Origin: Melghiribacillus thermohalophilus
GTDB lineage: Bacteria > Bacillota > Bacilli > Bacillales > Alkalibacillaceae
Length of the DNA stretch: 50,064 nt
Direction of reading: 5' to 3'
Assembly (NCBI RefSeq): GCF_004342905.1
Contig: NZ_SMAN01000023.1
Span: forward strand, 1-50,064
A program made the position numbers and the translations under genes. Shown piece by piece: positions 31,180 through 38,599 of this stretch. The notes under the pieces are model-generated. The model did no database searches and had not been told where the DNA came from. It saw only the letters and a list, made by a program, of their open reading frames with translations. Every line of letters starts with the position of its first letter. The stretch's first letter is position 1.

Positions 31180-31455
31180 ATGAGACTGGATAAGTTTTTG
31201 AAAATTTCCCGTTTAATTAAAAGAAGAACCCTTGTCAAAGAAGTGGCTGAACAGGGAAGAATTGAGATTAATGGCAGCGTGGCCAAGGCATCTTCAAAGG
31301 TTTCCGCTGGAGATGAACTGACGATCCGCTTTGGTCAGAAAATCTTGACAGTAAAAATCCAGGACTTAAAAGAGCATGTAAAAAAAGAAGATGCGTCCTC
31401 TCTCTATACGGTTATAAAGGAAGAAAACATACAGCAGCCCACCAGGCATGAGTAG
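31180..31455 (+). CDS. rqcP: RqcP (YabO, Hsp15-type S4 RNA-binding protein)
   Basis: S4-domain protein (91 aa) that in B. subtilis works with RqcH to add C-terminal alanine tails to nascent chains on blocked 50S subunits. The S4 motif MRLDKFLKISRLIKRRTLVKEVAEQGRIEING is complete. I use ATG 31180 from the conserved MRLDKFL start; AGAGG is upstream. ATG 31168 and the longer frame to 31087 lie within mazG. It is the third gene of the yabM unit and probably the last. Confidence 0.93.
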   Translation: MRLDKFLKISRLIKRRTLVKEVAEQGRIEINGSVAKASSKVSAGDELTIRFGQKILTVKIQDLKEHVKKEDASSLYTVIKEENIQQPTRHE

Positions 31456-31480
31456 TTTTTGAAAATTTTCCGGCTGAAAG

Positions 31481-31509
31481 TTCTAGTCTTGTCCCTTTAA
31501 GCATACATT
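31481..31509 (+). promoter_or_regulatory. candidate SigE promoter of yabP-yabQ
   Basis: CATACATT at 31502-31509 matches the SigE -10 (CATACAmT) well. The -35 region 14-15 bases upstream (TTCTAGT) is a weak match. yabP-yabQ are SigE genes in B. subtilis. Confidence 0.48.
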
Positions 31510-31531
31510 TTTATTGAAAAGGAGGGACAGG

Positions 31532-31834
31532 ATGATGAACAATGAGATCCAGCATTTTGGAACAGAACGGAATAAAGAACATTCAATCAAAATGTCAAAC
31601 AGAAGATTGCTTGATCTGACCGGCGTCAAAGAAGTGGATAGCTTTGATAATGAAGAATTTTTACTGCAGACCACAATGGGCTATCTTGTCATACGCGGAG
31701 AAAACCTTCATATGAAAAACCTCGATGTAGAGGAAGGATTAGTATCCATTAAGGGGCGAATTTATGAAGTTGCTTACCTGGATAATCACCAGGGAGAGAA
31801 AACAAAAGGACTCTTCAACAAGCTGTTTAAATGA
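31532..31834 (+). CDS. yabP: sporulation protein YabP
   Basis: Mother-cell protein (100 aa) of the YabP/YqfC family, required for spore cortex formation together with YabQ in B. subtilis. The family sequence NRRLLDLTGVKEVDSFDNEEFLLQTTMGYLVIRGENLHMKNLDVEEG is plain (across residues 25-70). ATG 31532, followed at once by a second ATG, has GGAGGGACAGG before it. It is translationally coupled to yabQ through ATGA. Confidence 0.93.
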   Translation: MMNNEIQHFGTERNKEHSIKMSNRRLLDLTGVKEVDSFDNEEFLLQTTMGYLVIRGENLHMKNLDVEEGLVSIKGRIYEVAYLDNHQGEKTKGLFNKLFK

Positions 31835-32430
31835 GCCTGAATATACAGTTTATCACTATGGCGGCGATGATAGGCAGCGGCTTTTATATCGGAATGGCAG
31901 CGGATACGTTTTACCGGTTTCACAGACGAAAAAAAAGAAATAAACTCACTGTATATGTCTATGAAATATTATTCTGGATTTTGCAGTCCCTCATTATTTT
32001 TTACATTTTGTTTTTGATCAATCAGGGGGAAATTCGTTTTTATATCTGGATCGCTATACTCTGTGGTTTTGCCGGGTATCAGGCTCTGTTTAAATCTCTG
32101 TATTTAACCATTTTAGAGCAATGTATCATGTTTGCCGCTCGCCTGGTCCATGTTTGCCGCCGTCTTGTCGAATTGCTGATCATCGCCCCGGTCCAATGGA
32201 TGCTGAAACTTCTGATTTACATATTATCGCTAATTTGGGGAATATTATTCTGGCTTTTGTCAATGTTGTGGAGAATTATTCAATACCCTGTTATGAAGGT
32301 TGGGAAACTCATCCTGGCCATTGTGCCAAAAAATGTGAAAAAATGCTTAGTCCAAAAAGGGAAAAAGTATAGTAAAATAAAAGGTATCATCAACCAGTGG
32401 TGGAAGAAACTGATGAGGAACAGGAGGTAA
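31831..32430 (+). CDS. yabQ: sporulation membrane protein YabQ
   Basis: Outer-forespore-membrane protein (199 aa) needed for cortex synthesis. Hydrophobic stretches are at about residues 5-25, 42-62, 68-88 and 115-150, followed by a basic tail ending in LMRNRR. The N-terminal FITMAAMIGSGFYIGMAADTFYRF is typical of the family. It is longer than some relatives. It starts inside the yabP stop and ends six bases before divIC. Confidence 0.88.
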   Translation: MSLNIQFITMAAMIGSGFYIGMAADTFYRFHRRKKRNKLTVYVYEILFWILQSLIIFYILFLINQGEIRFYIWIAILCGFAGYQALFKSLYLTILEQCIMFAARLVHVCRRLVELLIIAPVQWMLKLLIYILSLIWGILFWLLSMLWRIIQYPVMKVGKLILAIVPKNVKKCLVQKGKKYSKIKGIINQWWKKLMRNRR

Positions 32431-32436
32431 TCGGTG

Positions 32437-32817
32437 ATGGGATCAAGGAAACAACAGATTGCCAAAATTCAGTCCCGGTATATGGAGCAATATAATGAGT
32501 ACATAGACCAGCGAAAACAAAAGAAAAAGTTTCTCTATCGCCGCCTGGCCCTTTTTGCGGCCGTAGTTCTGATTACTTTCGGTTCCCTTATGGTCTATCA
32601 CCTTAACCAGCGGGAATTATACAAGCAAAAGCAGGAGGAGTATAATGAGCTTGAAGCAAGGCTGGAACAATTAAAATCCGAGGAAAAGCACCTGAAGGAA
32701 GAGGTCCAGCTGTTAAACGATACAGATTATTTGCTGCAAATTGCCCGTAAAGATTATTTTTTCTCTGAAGAAGGGGAAATTATATTTAAGATTCCTGACG
32801 AGAAGCCATCTTATTGA
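32437..32817 (+). CDS. divIC: cell-division protein DivIC
   Basis: Septum protein (126 aa), FtsB/DivIC family, that works with FtsL and DivIB in the divisome. A basic cytoplasmic tail (residues 1-32), one membrane segment (about 36-54) and a coiled coil (about 60-95, LEARLEQLKSEEKHLKEEVQLL) precede the ARKDYFFSEEGEIIFKIP motif. I chose ATG 32437 after AGGAGG; GTG 32434 is also feasible. It is a vegetative gene directly downstream of two sporulation genes, so it must have vegetative transcription too. Confidence 0.93.
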   Translation: MGSRKQQIAKIQSRYMEQYNEYIDQRKQKKKFLYRRLALFAAVVLITFGSLMVYHLNQRELYKQKQEEYNELEARLEQLKSEEKHLKEEVQLLNDTDYLLQIARKDYFFSEEGEIIFKIPDEKPSY

Positions 32818-32843
32818 CACGCTTTTTCTGACTTATATATAAT
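32814..32843 (+). promoter_or_regulatory. SigA promoter of yabR
   Basis: TTGACA, 18 bases, TATAAT: perfect hexamers. The -35 overlaps the divIC stop codon. Confidence 0.82.
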
Positions 32844-32891
32844 AAATACTAATGAATACTTTTAAAACTTTTAAGGAGGAGCATTTTTTTT

Positions 32892-33272
32892 ATGTCAGTT
32901 GAAGTAGGCAGCAAGTTGCAGGGCAAAGTGACTGGTATTACAAACTTTGGAGCATTTGTTGAACTGCCAGAAGGTTCAACCGGCCTCGTTCACATCAGTG
33001 AGGTAGCAGACAAATACGTCAAAGATATCAACGACCATTTAAAAGTAGGAGATCAGGTTGAAGTCAAAGTGATTAATGTTGAAAAAGATGGTAAGATTGG
33101 ACTATCTATTAAGAAAGCGAATGAACATGCGGAAAAGAAACGCATGAAGAGAAAAAATGAATCCTTTGAAGCAAAAATGAACCGTTTTTTAAAAGAAAGC
33201 GAAGACCGTTTAGCTTCATTGCGGAAACACACAGAATCAAGACGTGGAGGTCGAGGCGCGAAGAGAGGATAA
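32892..33272 (+). CDS. yabR: YabR, S1-domain RNA-binding protein
   Basis: Single S1 RNA-binding domain (residues 1-72; GSKLQGKVTGITNFGAFVEL and GLVHISEVA) followed by a basic, lysine- and arginine-rich tail (126 aa in all), like polynucleotide phosphorylase C-terminal S1 domains and general stress protein 13. Role unknown; it may bind the ribosome or RNA. ATG 32892 follows AAGGAGGAG with an eight-T spacer. It has its own promoter and terminator. Confidence 0.92.
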   Translation: MSVEVGSKLQGKVTGITNFGAFVELPEGSTGLVHISEVADKYVKDINDHLKVGDQVEVKVINVEKDGKIGLSIKKANEHAEKKRMKRKNESFEAKMNRFLKESEDRLASLRKHTESRRGGRGAKRG

Positions 33273-33330
33273 CTTGCTGTCTATCGAAAGTTAACTGATA
33301 AAAATTTAAATAAGGAACAACATTTTCATA

Positions 33331-33367
33331 AAAAAAGGAGAAGCTGTACAACCAGCTTCTCCTTTTT
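33331..33367 (+). terminator. terminator after yabR
   Basis: AAAAAGGAGAAGCTG pairs with CAGCTTCTCCTTTTT, a 15-bp perfect stem. Confidence 0.93.
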
Positions 33368-33396
33368 GGTGCAACCGGATAAAGACCAGGCCTGTT

Positions 33397-33442
33397 AAAA
33401 AAGTGGTGCTTACCAGTTTATGTGGTGCGCACCACTTTTTTT
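33397..33442. terminator. bidirectional hairpin between yabR and the tRNA operon
   Basis: AAAAAGTGGTGC pairs with GCACCACTTTTT. A/T runs on both sides let it act on either strand, so it separates converging yabR and tRNA transcripts. Confidence 0.8.
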
Positions 33443-33540
33443 ATTTCAAGTACCGGAAGAAGATATCTTTTGTTCAAATTATTCTCGCCATTTCTAATAT
33501 TAAACCTTCATCTCGTATATGCTGAGTCCGTCTGAAAAAT

Positions 33541-33567
33541 AAAAAATCCGCACGTATATGTGCGGAT
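33541..33567 (-). terminator. terminator of the tRNA operon (minus strand)
   Basis: On the minus strand TCCGCAC pairs with GTGCGGA and is followed by six Ts. It lies 20 bases past the tRNA-Glu end. Confidence 0.87.
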
Positions 33568-33586
33568 AGGACAAGGATTTGGATGA

Positions 33587-33658
33587 TGACCCGTACGGGA
33601 TTCGAACCCGTGTTACCGCCGTGAAAGGGCGGTGTCTTAACCACTTGACCAACGGGCC
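33587..33658 (-). tRNA. tRNA-Glu (TTC)
   Basis: The minus strand folds into a 72-base tRNA: acceptor GGCCCGT with ACGGGTC, D-arm TGGTCAAGTGGTTAAGAC, anticodon loop CTTTCAC with anticodon TTC, T-arm GGGTTCGAATCCC. The CCA end is not encoded. It is second in a Met-Glu operon. Confidence 0.96.
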
Positions 33659-33674
33659 CCTGTTTGAAAGCAAA

Positions 33675-33748
33675 TGGCGGTGGAGGGAATCGAACCCCCG
33701 ACCTCACGGGTATGAACCGTACGCTCTCGCCAGCTGAGCTACACCGCC
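33675..33748 (-). tRNA. tRNA-Met (CAT), elongator type
   Basis: The minus strand folds into a 74-base tRNA with acceptor GGCGGTG/CACCGCC, anticodon loop TTCATAC (CAT) and T-loop GGTTCGAATC. A G1-C72 pair argues against initiator tRNA, and the sequence resembles elongator tRNA-Met rather than tRNA-Ile2. CCA is not encoded. Confidence 0.93.
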
Positions 33749-33778
33749 ACGGCAACTTTTTCTCAAGTCACAAGCAAT

Positions 33779-33808
33779 ATAGTACAACAGGTTTATACAG
33801 GCTGTCAA
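33779..33808 (-). promoter_or_regulatory. SigA promoter of the tRNA operon
   Basis: On the minus strand TTGACA (33808-33803), 18 bases, TACTAT (33784-33779), 31 bases before tRNA-Met. Confidence 0.8.
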
Positions 33809-34135
33809 TAGATTTTTAAATATTTTTGGCCATTTGCTTCAAGCATTCATACAATCGATCAGGCGTTGTCAGACAGGGTGCTTCCGCTTTCCTTTATCGT
33901 TTATCTCCAGCACCCGCCCCCGGGTTCACTTCAACTTTCCGATGGTGGCGGCAGCTTCCTCGCTGATCTTCCATTGCTAAGCGTGCGCTTCCGCTATTCT
34001 TTGCAGTTTGTCCAAATGTGGGGAATTTTTACTCAGTCTTCAGGGGAGCGCAAAATTTTTTCAAGGGGATTCTGGATGTTTTTTCACGATTCCGACACGG
34101 TTTAGGATACACTCTCCTAACTCTACTAACCGAAT
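33809..34135. other. intergenic, with GCTTCCGCT-type repeat motifs
   Basis: The stretch shows GGTGCTTCCGCTTTCC near 33878 and GCGCTTCCGCTATTCTTTG near 33985, two copies of a related motif in the same direction; a third partial copy (GGTGCTTCCGCTTTTTCC) is at 16515. An open frame covering it (33866-34105) has no ribosome-binding site and a low-complexity product, so I do not call a gene. Confidence 0.45.
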
Positions 34136-34215
34136 TGTTGAAAACTACTTCGTTTTTCAGAATGGAGTCGAACTTTTTTTGGTGATGCTCCTGTTGTTTT
34201 GACAAAAATTATAAA
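34136..34215 (+). promoter_or_regulatory. spoIIE promoter region with Spo0A-box-like sites
   Basis: Three 0A-like heptamers lie about three helical turns apart: TGTTGAA (34136), AGTCGAA (34166) and, inverted, TTTGACA (34198). Each differs by one base from TGTCGAA. A -10-like TATAAA is at 34210-34215. In B. subtilis spoIIE uses SigA plus Spo0A with a long spacer. No clear -35 is seen. Confidence 0.45.
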
Positions 34216-34259
34216 GGACTTGTGATTCAATAAAGAAACAAAGAAGGAGGATTGGTTAT

Positions 34260-36713
34260 ATGATCGGATCTATTTCAAAAACGCATTCAAAAACATCCCA
34301 AAAATTAAATGGGGATACATGGACAAAGTGGAAGCGTATAGCCGGGGAAAAATCCAGAAAATTGCTCATCGATCGTGGCTGGCTTCTTATTTTTATCGCC
34401 TTTTTACTGGGACGGGTCATCATTTTATCTGCCGTTTCTCCTTTTGCTGTCGCTTTTGTGGCTTCGGTATGGATGCTCAGGAGAAAGCTGACGTTGAAGC
34501 TGGCACTGGCTGCACTGACTGGTGCTTTAACCATCCATATGCAGCATACCATTCTTCTCTTTGCTGCCATCATGTTTTTCTTTACCTTCGCTGTACTGTT
34601 TAAAAAGGTAAAACACCAGCAGCGGATGATTCCTATACTTGTTTTTGCATCTTATTTTATATCCAGGATGGGAATGAATTATATTCAGGGGAACTGGTCT
34701 TCATATGAATGGATGTTTTCCATTGTGGAAGCCAGCTTAAGTGTGGTTCTCGTTTACATCTTTATGCAGGGTGTACCCCTTTTATCACCAAAACGTTATA
34801 AACAAACCCTAAAAAATGAAGAGATTGTCTGCATGATGATTTTATTAGCCTCCGTACTGACCGGAACCATTGGCTGGACCATTTATGATGCATCGGTCGA
34901 ACAGGTGTTATCCCGGTACTTCGTGCTCTGGTTTGCTTTTGTAGCCGGGGCAGCCATAGGTTCTACGGTTGGCGTTGTTACTGGACTGATTTTAAGCCTT
35001 GCGAATGTGGCGAGTTTATATCAAATGAGCCTGCTGGCTTTTTCGGGATTACTGGGAGGGCTTTTAAAAGAAGGCAAAAAGCTCGGAGTCGGACTGGGCC
35101 TGTTCGTGGGAACGCTGCTCATCGGCATCTACTGGAATGAAGGCCGTGAGTTTACAACCATGTTAATGGAAACGGGTTTCGCTGTATTGCTGTTTTTTAT
35201 GACTCCCGAGAGCTGGATTTCAAGAGTGGCCCGATATATTCCGGGGACAAACGAACATTCAAAGGAGCAGGAAAAATACATGCAAAAAGTTCGGGATGTG
35301 ACAGCAAGCAAAATAGAACAATTTTCAGATATGTTTCAGGCCCTTTCAAAAAGTTTTTCAAAAATCGACCCGGATGAACATGATAAAGAAAACAAAAAAG
35401 AAATGGACTATTTTTTAAGTAATGTCACAGAAAAAACATGCCAATCCTGTTTTAAAAAAGAAAATTGCTGGGTCAGGAACTTTGATCAGACATATCAACT
35501 GATGCGGGAAATGACAGAAGGCATTGAAGACGGTTCACTGATGAAGCGTCGTAAGTTGCTGAGGGATTTTGAAAATCACTGTATCAAATCGAGCAAGGTA
35601 ATCGAAACAATGAAACAGGAATTTTCCTTTTATTTGGCCAACCAGCGGCTGAAAAAACAGGTGATTGAAAGCAGAAGATTTGTAGCTGATCAGCTAAAAG
35701 GAGTATCGGATGTGATGGAGGAATTTGCAAAGGAAATTATGAAGGAGAGGAAAATTCAGGAGAGGAAGGAAACAGAGATTATGGACACAATAAAGGAACT
35801 TGGATTTGAAATTGAAAAGTTAGATATATACAGCCTTGAGGCCGGCAATGTGGATATCGAAATGACCTTATCCTTTTATGATTACCATGGTGAGGCATCA
35901 AAAGTCATCGCTCCTGTCCTGTCAGAAATATTAGGGGAGACCATTGAAGTCAAGCATGAGGAAGTTTCCCCTTTTCCCAATGGTTACGGCTATTTTGTGT
36001 TCAAATCTGCCAGGAAATATTCCATAAAAACCGGTGTTGCCCATGCTGCTAAAGGGGGAGGCCTGGTCTCCGGTGACAGTCATTTAACGATGGAACTTGG
36101 AACTGGACGATATGCACTGGCCATCAGTGATGGAATGGGGAATGGTGAGAGGGCTTATATTGAAAGTATGGATACGTTAAGCCTTCTGCAGCAAATCTTA
36201 CAGTCGGGCATTGATGAAAAAGTGGCGATCAAATCGATTAATTCTGTATTGTCTCTACGCACAACAGATGAAATTTTTTCTACCCTGGATCTGGCGGTAA
36301 TAGATTTACATAGTGCCGATGCGAAATTTTTAAAAATCGGCTCAACGCCAAGCTTTATCAAGCGGGGTGATCACGTATTGAAAATCGAGGCGAGCAATTT
36401 GCCTATAGGCATTATTCAAGAATTTGATGTAGATGTGGTCAGCGAACAGCTGAAACCAGGGGATCTGTTAGTTATGATGAGTGATGGTATTTTTGAAGGA
36501 CCGAAATATGTGGAAAATACGGATGCATGGCTGAAGCGGAAAATTAGGGAAATGGAATCTGATGATCCCCAGGTTGTATCCGATTTGATCCTGGAAGAAG
36601 TATTCCGTTCAAAAGATGGTAAAATTGATGATGATATGACCGTGCTTACGGCAAAGATTGACAACAATATTCCAAAGTGGGCATCTTTTTCCTTATATAA
36701 AGAAGCGAAATAG
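34260..36713 (+). CDS. spoIIE: stage II sporulation protein E, PP2C phosphatase
   Basis: Membrane phosphatase (817 aa) that dephosphorylates SpoIIAA and so frees sigma-F in the forespore; it also binds FtsZ at the polar septum. About ten membrane segments fall between residues 40 and 320. A central regulatory/oligomerisation region follows, with a cysteine pair CQSCFKKENCW near 400. The PP2C domain starts near 590; ISDGMGNGERA at about 621 and MMSDGIFEGP near 739 hold the metal aspartates. ATG 34260 follows AAGGAGG. Confidence 0.97.
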   Translation: MIGSISKTHSKTSQKLNGDTWTKWKRIAGEKSRKLLIDRGWLLIFIAFLLGRVIILSAVSPFAVAFVASVWMLRRKLTLKLALAALTGALTIHMQHTILLFAAIMFFFTFAVLFKKVKHQQRMIPILVFASYFISRMGMNYIQGNWSSYEWMFSIVEASLSVVLVYIFMQGVPLLSPKRYKQTLKNEEIVCMMILLASVLTGTIGWTIYDASVEQVLSRYFVLWFAFVAGAAIGSTVGVVTGLILSLANVASLYQMSLLAFSGLLGGLLKEGKKLGVGLGLFVGTLLIGIYWNEGREFTTMLMETGFAVLLFFMTPESWISRVARYIPGTNEHSKEQEKYMQKVRDVTASKIEQFSDMFQALSKSFSKIDPDEHDKENKKEMDYFLSNVTEKTCQSCFKKENCWVRNFDQTYQLMREMTEGIEDGSLMKRRKLLRDFENHCIKSSKVIETMKQEFSFYLANQRLKKQVIESRRFVADQLKGVSDVMEEFAKEIMKERKIQERKETEIMDTIKELGFEIEKLDIYSLEAGNVDIEMTLSFYDYHGEASKVIAPVLSEILGETIEVKHEEVSPFPNGYGYFVFKSARKYSIKTGVAHAAKGGGLVSGDSHLTMELGTGRYALAISDGMGNGERAYIESMDTLSLLQQILQSGIDEKVAIKSINSVLSLRTTDEIFSTLDLAVIDLHSADAKFLKIGSTPSFIKRGDHVLKIEASNLPIGIIQEFDVDVVSEQLKPGDLLVMMSDGIFEGPKYVENTDAWLKRKIREMESDDPQVVSDLILEEVFRSKDGKIDDDMTVLTAKIDNNIPKWASFSLYKEAK

Positions 36714-36830
36714 AATCAAGTGACTTCCTCCTCTAGTAGAAGAAAAAAATTTCCAATCACTCCTTTTTAACAGGTATAAAATCGAAAGCAATCGTCGAGG
36801 ATGATAATAGCAAAGGAGGAGGGAAGCAAA

Positions 36831-37571
36831 TTGAGAAGAGGGACATTGAAGCAAATTTTACTAATTACCGACGGTTGTTCAAATCAGGGTGAAGATCCTG
36901 CAGCAGTCAGTTCCCTCATTCGGGAACAGGGGATTACGGTTAATGTCATCGGTGTACTGGAAGACGATCAATCGGAGCAGCCTGAAGGTCTTCAGGAAGT
37001 GGAAGAGATTGCATCAGCCGGGGGAGGGGTAAGCCGAATTGTTTTTGCAAAAGCCCTTTCCCAGACGGTTCAGATGGTGACCCGACAGGCCATGACCCAG
37101 ACCATCCAGGGAGTTGTCAATCAGGAATTGCAGGAAATTTTAGGGTCAGAAAAATCCATGGATGATCTGCCCCCTGAGAAACGGGGAGAAGTGATGGAAG
37201 TTGTAGAAGAGTTGGGGGAAACATGCGATTTAGAAGTACTTGTTTTAGTGGACACAAGCGCAAGTATGACCAAAAAATTGCCTACAGTGAAAGAAGCCCT
37301 GGAAGATCTGTCATTAAGTCTTGGGGCCAGACCCGGAAAGAACAGATTTGCGATTTTCAGTTTTCCAGGGAAAAAACGGCATATTTCCAGGCTCCTGTCC
37401 TGGACCCCTTCCATCCAAAATATTTCATCGATATTCCCAAAATTGACGAGCGGAGGGATTACTCCAACAGGCCCTGCTTTAAAAGAGGCGTTGTTCCAGT
37501 TTGCCCGCACGCCGGAAATAAAAGAACGGAGAACATCAGATGAAATCTACTATGAAGAACCCGGTCATTGA
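36831..37571 (+). CDS. yabS: YabS, von Willebrand factor A-type protein (permuted-looking)
   Basis: Predicted cytoplasmic protein (246 aa) with vWA motifs. The MIDAS motif DTSASM is at residues 141-146 and TPTGPAL follows near 214. The ITDG motif, which normally comes after MIDAS, instead lies at the N-terminus (QILLITDGCSNQGEDP, residues 8-23). So the domain reads as second half then first half. TTG 36831 follows AAAGGAGGAGGG. It ends within the yabT start (32-base overlap). Function is unknown; the gene is conserved next to spoIIE and yabT. Confidence 0.88.
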   Translation: MRRGTLKQILLITDGCSNQGEDPAAVSSLIREQGITVNVIGVLEDDQSEQPEGLQEVEEIASAGGGVSRIVFAKALSQTVQMVTRQAMTQTIQGVVNQELQEILGSEKSMDDLPPEKRGEVMEVVEELGETCDLEVLVLVDTSASMTKKLPTVKEALEDLSLSLGARPGKNRFAIFSFPGKKRHISRLLSWTPSIQNISSIFPKLTSGGITPTGPALKEALFQFARTPEIKERRTSDEIYYEEPGH

Positions 37572-38493
37572 TGTAAAGCCTGGTACTTTTATAAACGGGA
37601 AGTGGCATCATCATACGTATCAGATTGTAAAAAAGCTTGGACATGGGGCGTGCGGCACCGTCTATTTAGCCTGCACTCAGTCGCAATATGTAGCATTGAA
37701 AATCAGTCATCAGCAGGCGTCCATTACAACAGAAGTCAACGTGCTAAAGGCACTGAATCAGGTCCAGGGAGCCCGCCTTGGGCCTTCTTTAATGGACGTG
37801 GATGACTGGCAAACCTCTACAGGAGAAACCCTGTCATTTTATGTTATGGAATATCTGAAAGGCTATGAATTGAATGCCTTTATTAGCCGAAAAGGCGAGG
37901 AATGGCTGGGTATTTTGGCGCTTCAGCTATTAGATGATTTGGATGCGCTCCATCAGGCGGGGTGGGTATTCGGGGATTTAAAACCAGAAAATCTCATTGT
38001 AATTGCTTCTCCGCCAAGGCTGCGCTGGATTGATGTCGGGGGCACAACCCGAATAGGCAGGGCGATTAAAGAGTATACGGAATTTTATGACCGGGGATAC
38101 TGGGGGCTGGGCAGCAGAAAAGCTGAACCGGGGTATGATTTGTTCGCTCTGGCAATGGTGATGCTTCAGGTGTACTATCCAGGGCGGTTTGAGAAGGGGG
38201 CTGACCCGGTAAAAACGTTAAAAGAAAAACTGCACCAGCAGCAGATGCTTCAAAAATATTCCCCCTGTATCGAACGGGCATTATTTGGAAAATATAAATC
38301 CAGTAAAGAAATGAAGCAGGACTTATTAAACCATCTGACAACAAAACCAAAAAATCATGGGAAATCTGTTCAAAAAAGAGCACAGCCTGGCAAACATTCA
38401 TCCCCTGATCATTATCGGATGCTGGAGTCTTTAGGGATTGGGCTTGTCCTGCTTTTGTTCAGCTTCGTATTTTTCATATTTCAATCCCTGTAA
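37540..38493 (+). CDS. yabT: serine/threonine protein kinase YabT (membrane-anchored)
   Basis: Hanks-type kinase (317 aa) expressed in sporulation in B. subtilis, where DNA stimulates it and it acts on RecA. Motifs: glycine loop LGHGACGTVYLA (residues about 33-44), VALKIS lysine near 50, catalytic GDLKPENLIV near 147-156, where the usual HRD is FGD, and DVGG in place of DFG near 168. Activation-segment EYTEFYDRGYWGLGSRKAEPGYDLFALA follows. A single membrane segment is at the C-terminus. No PASTA repeats. ATG 37540 follows GGAGAAC within yabS. Confidence 0.93.
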   Translation: MKSTMKNPVIDVKPGTFINGKWHHHTYQIVKKLGHGACGTVYLACTQSQYVALKISHQQASITTEVNVLKALNQVQGARLGPSLMDVDDWQTSTGETLSFYVMEYLKGYELNAFISRKGEEWLGILALQLLDDLDALHQAGWVFGDLKPENLIVIASPPRLRWIDVGGTTRIGRAIKEYTEFYDRGYWGLGSRKAEPGYDLFALAMVMLQVYYPGRFEKGADPVKTLKEKLHQQQMLQKYSPCIERALFGKYKSSKEMKQDLLNHLTTKPKNHGKSVQKRAQPGKHSSPDHYRMLESLGIGLVLLLFSFVFFIFQSL

Positions 38494-38599
38494 ATCAAAA
38501 ATGATAAAAAAATTCATTTTTTGTGATGTTCTCTTTGCAGTTCCTCCTTAGAAAGTGTAGGATATAAATGATACAGGAACAGCCGGGATCGGAGTGTGA

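Noticed and set aside
33675-33748. CAT tRNA as initiator tRNA or tRNA-Ile2 (the TilS substrate)
   Set aside because: The G1-C72 pair and overall sequence fit elongator tRNA-Met; it does not resemble Bacillus tRNA-Ile2.
33866-34105. Open frame of 79 codons before spoIIE
   Set aside because: No ribosome-binding site, low-complexity product, and it reads across the repeat-like block.
37540-37571. Overlap of yabS and yabT as a possible frameshift or annotation error
   Set aside because: Both frames are intact at their family lengths and the kinase N-terminus requires the overlap region's start.
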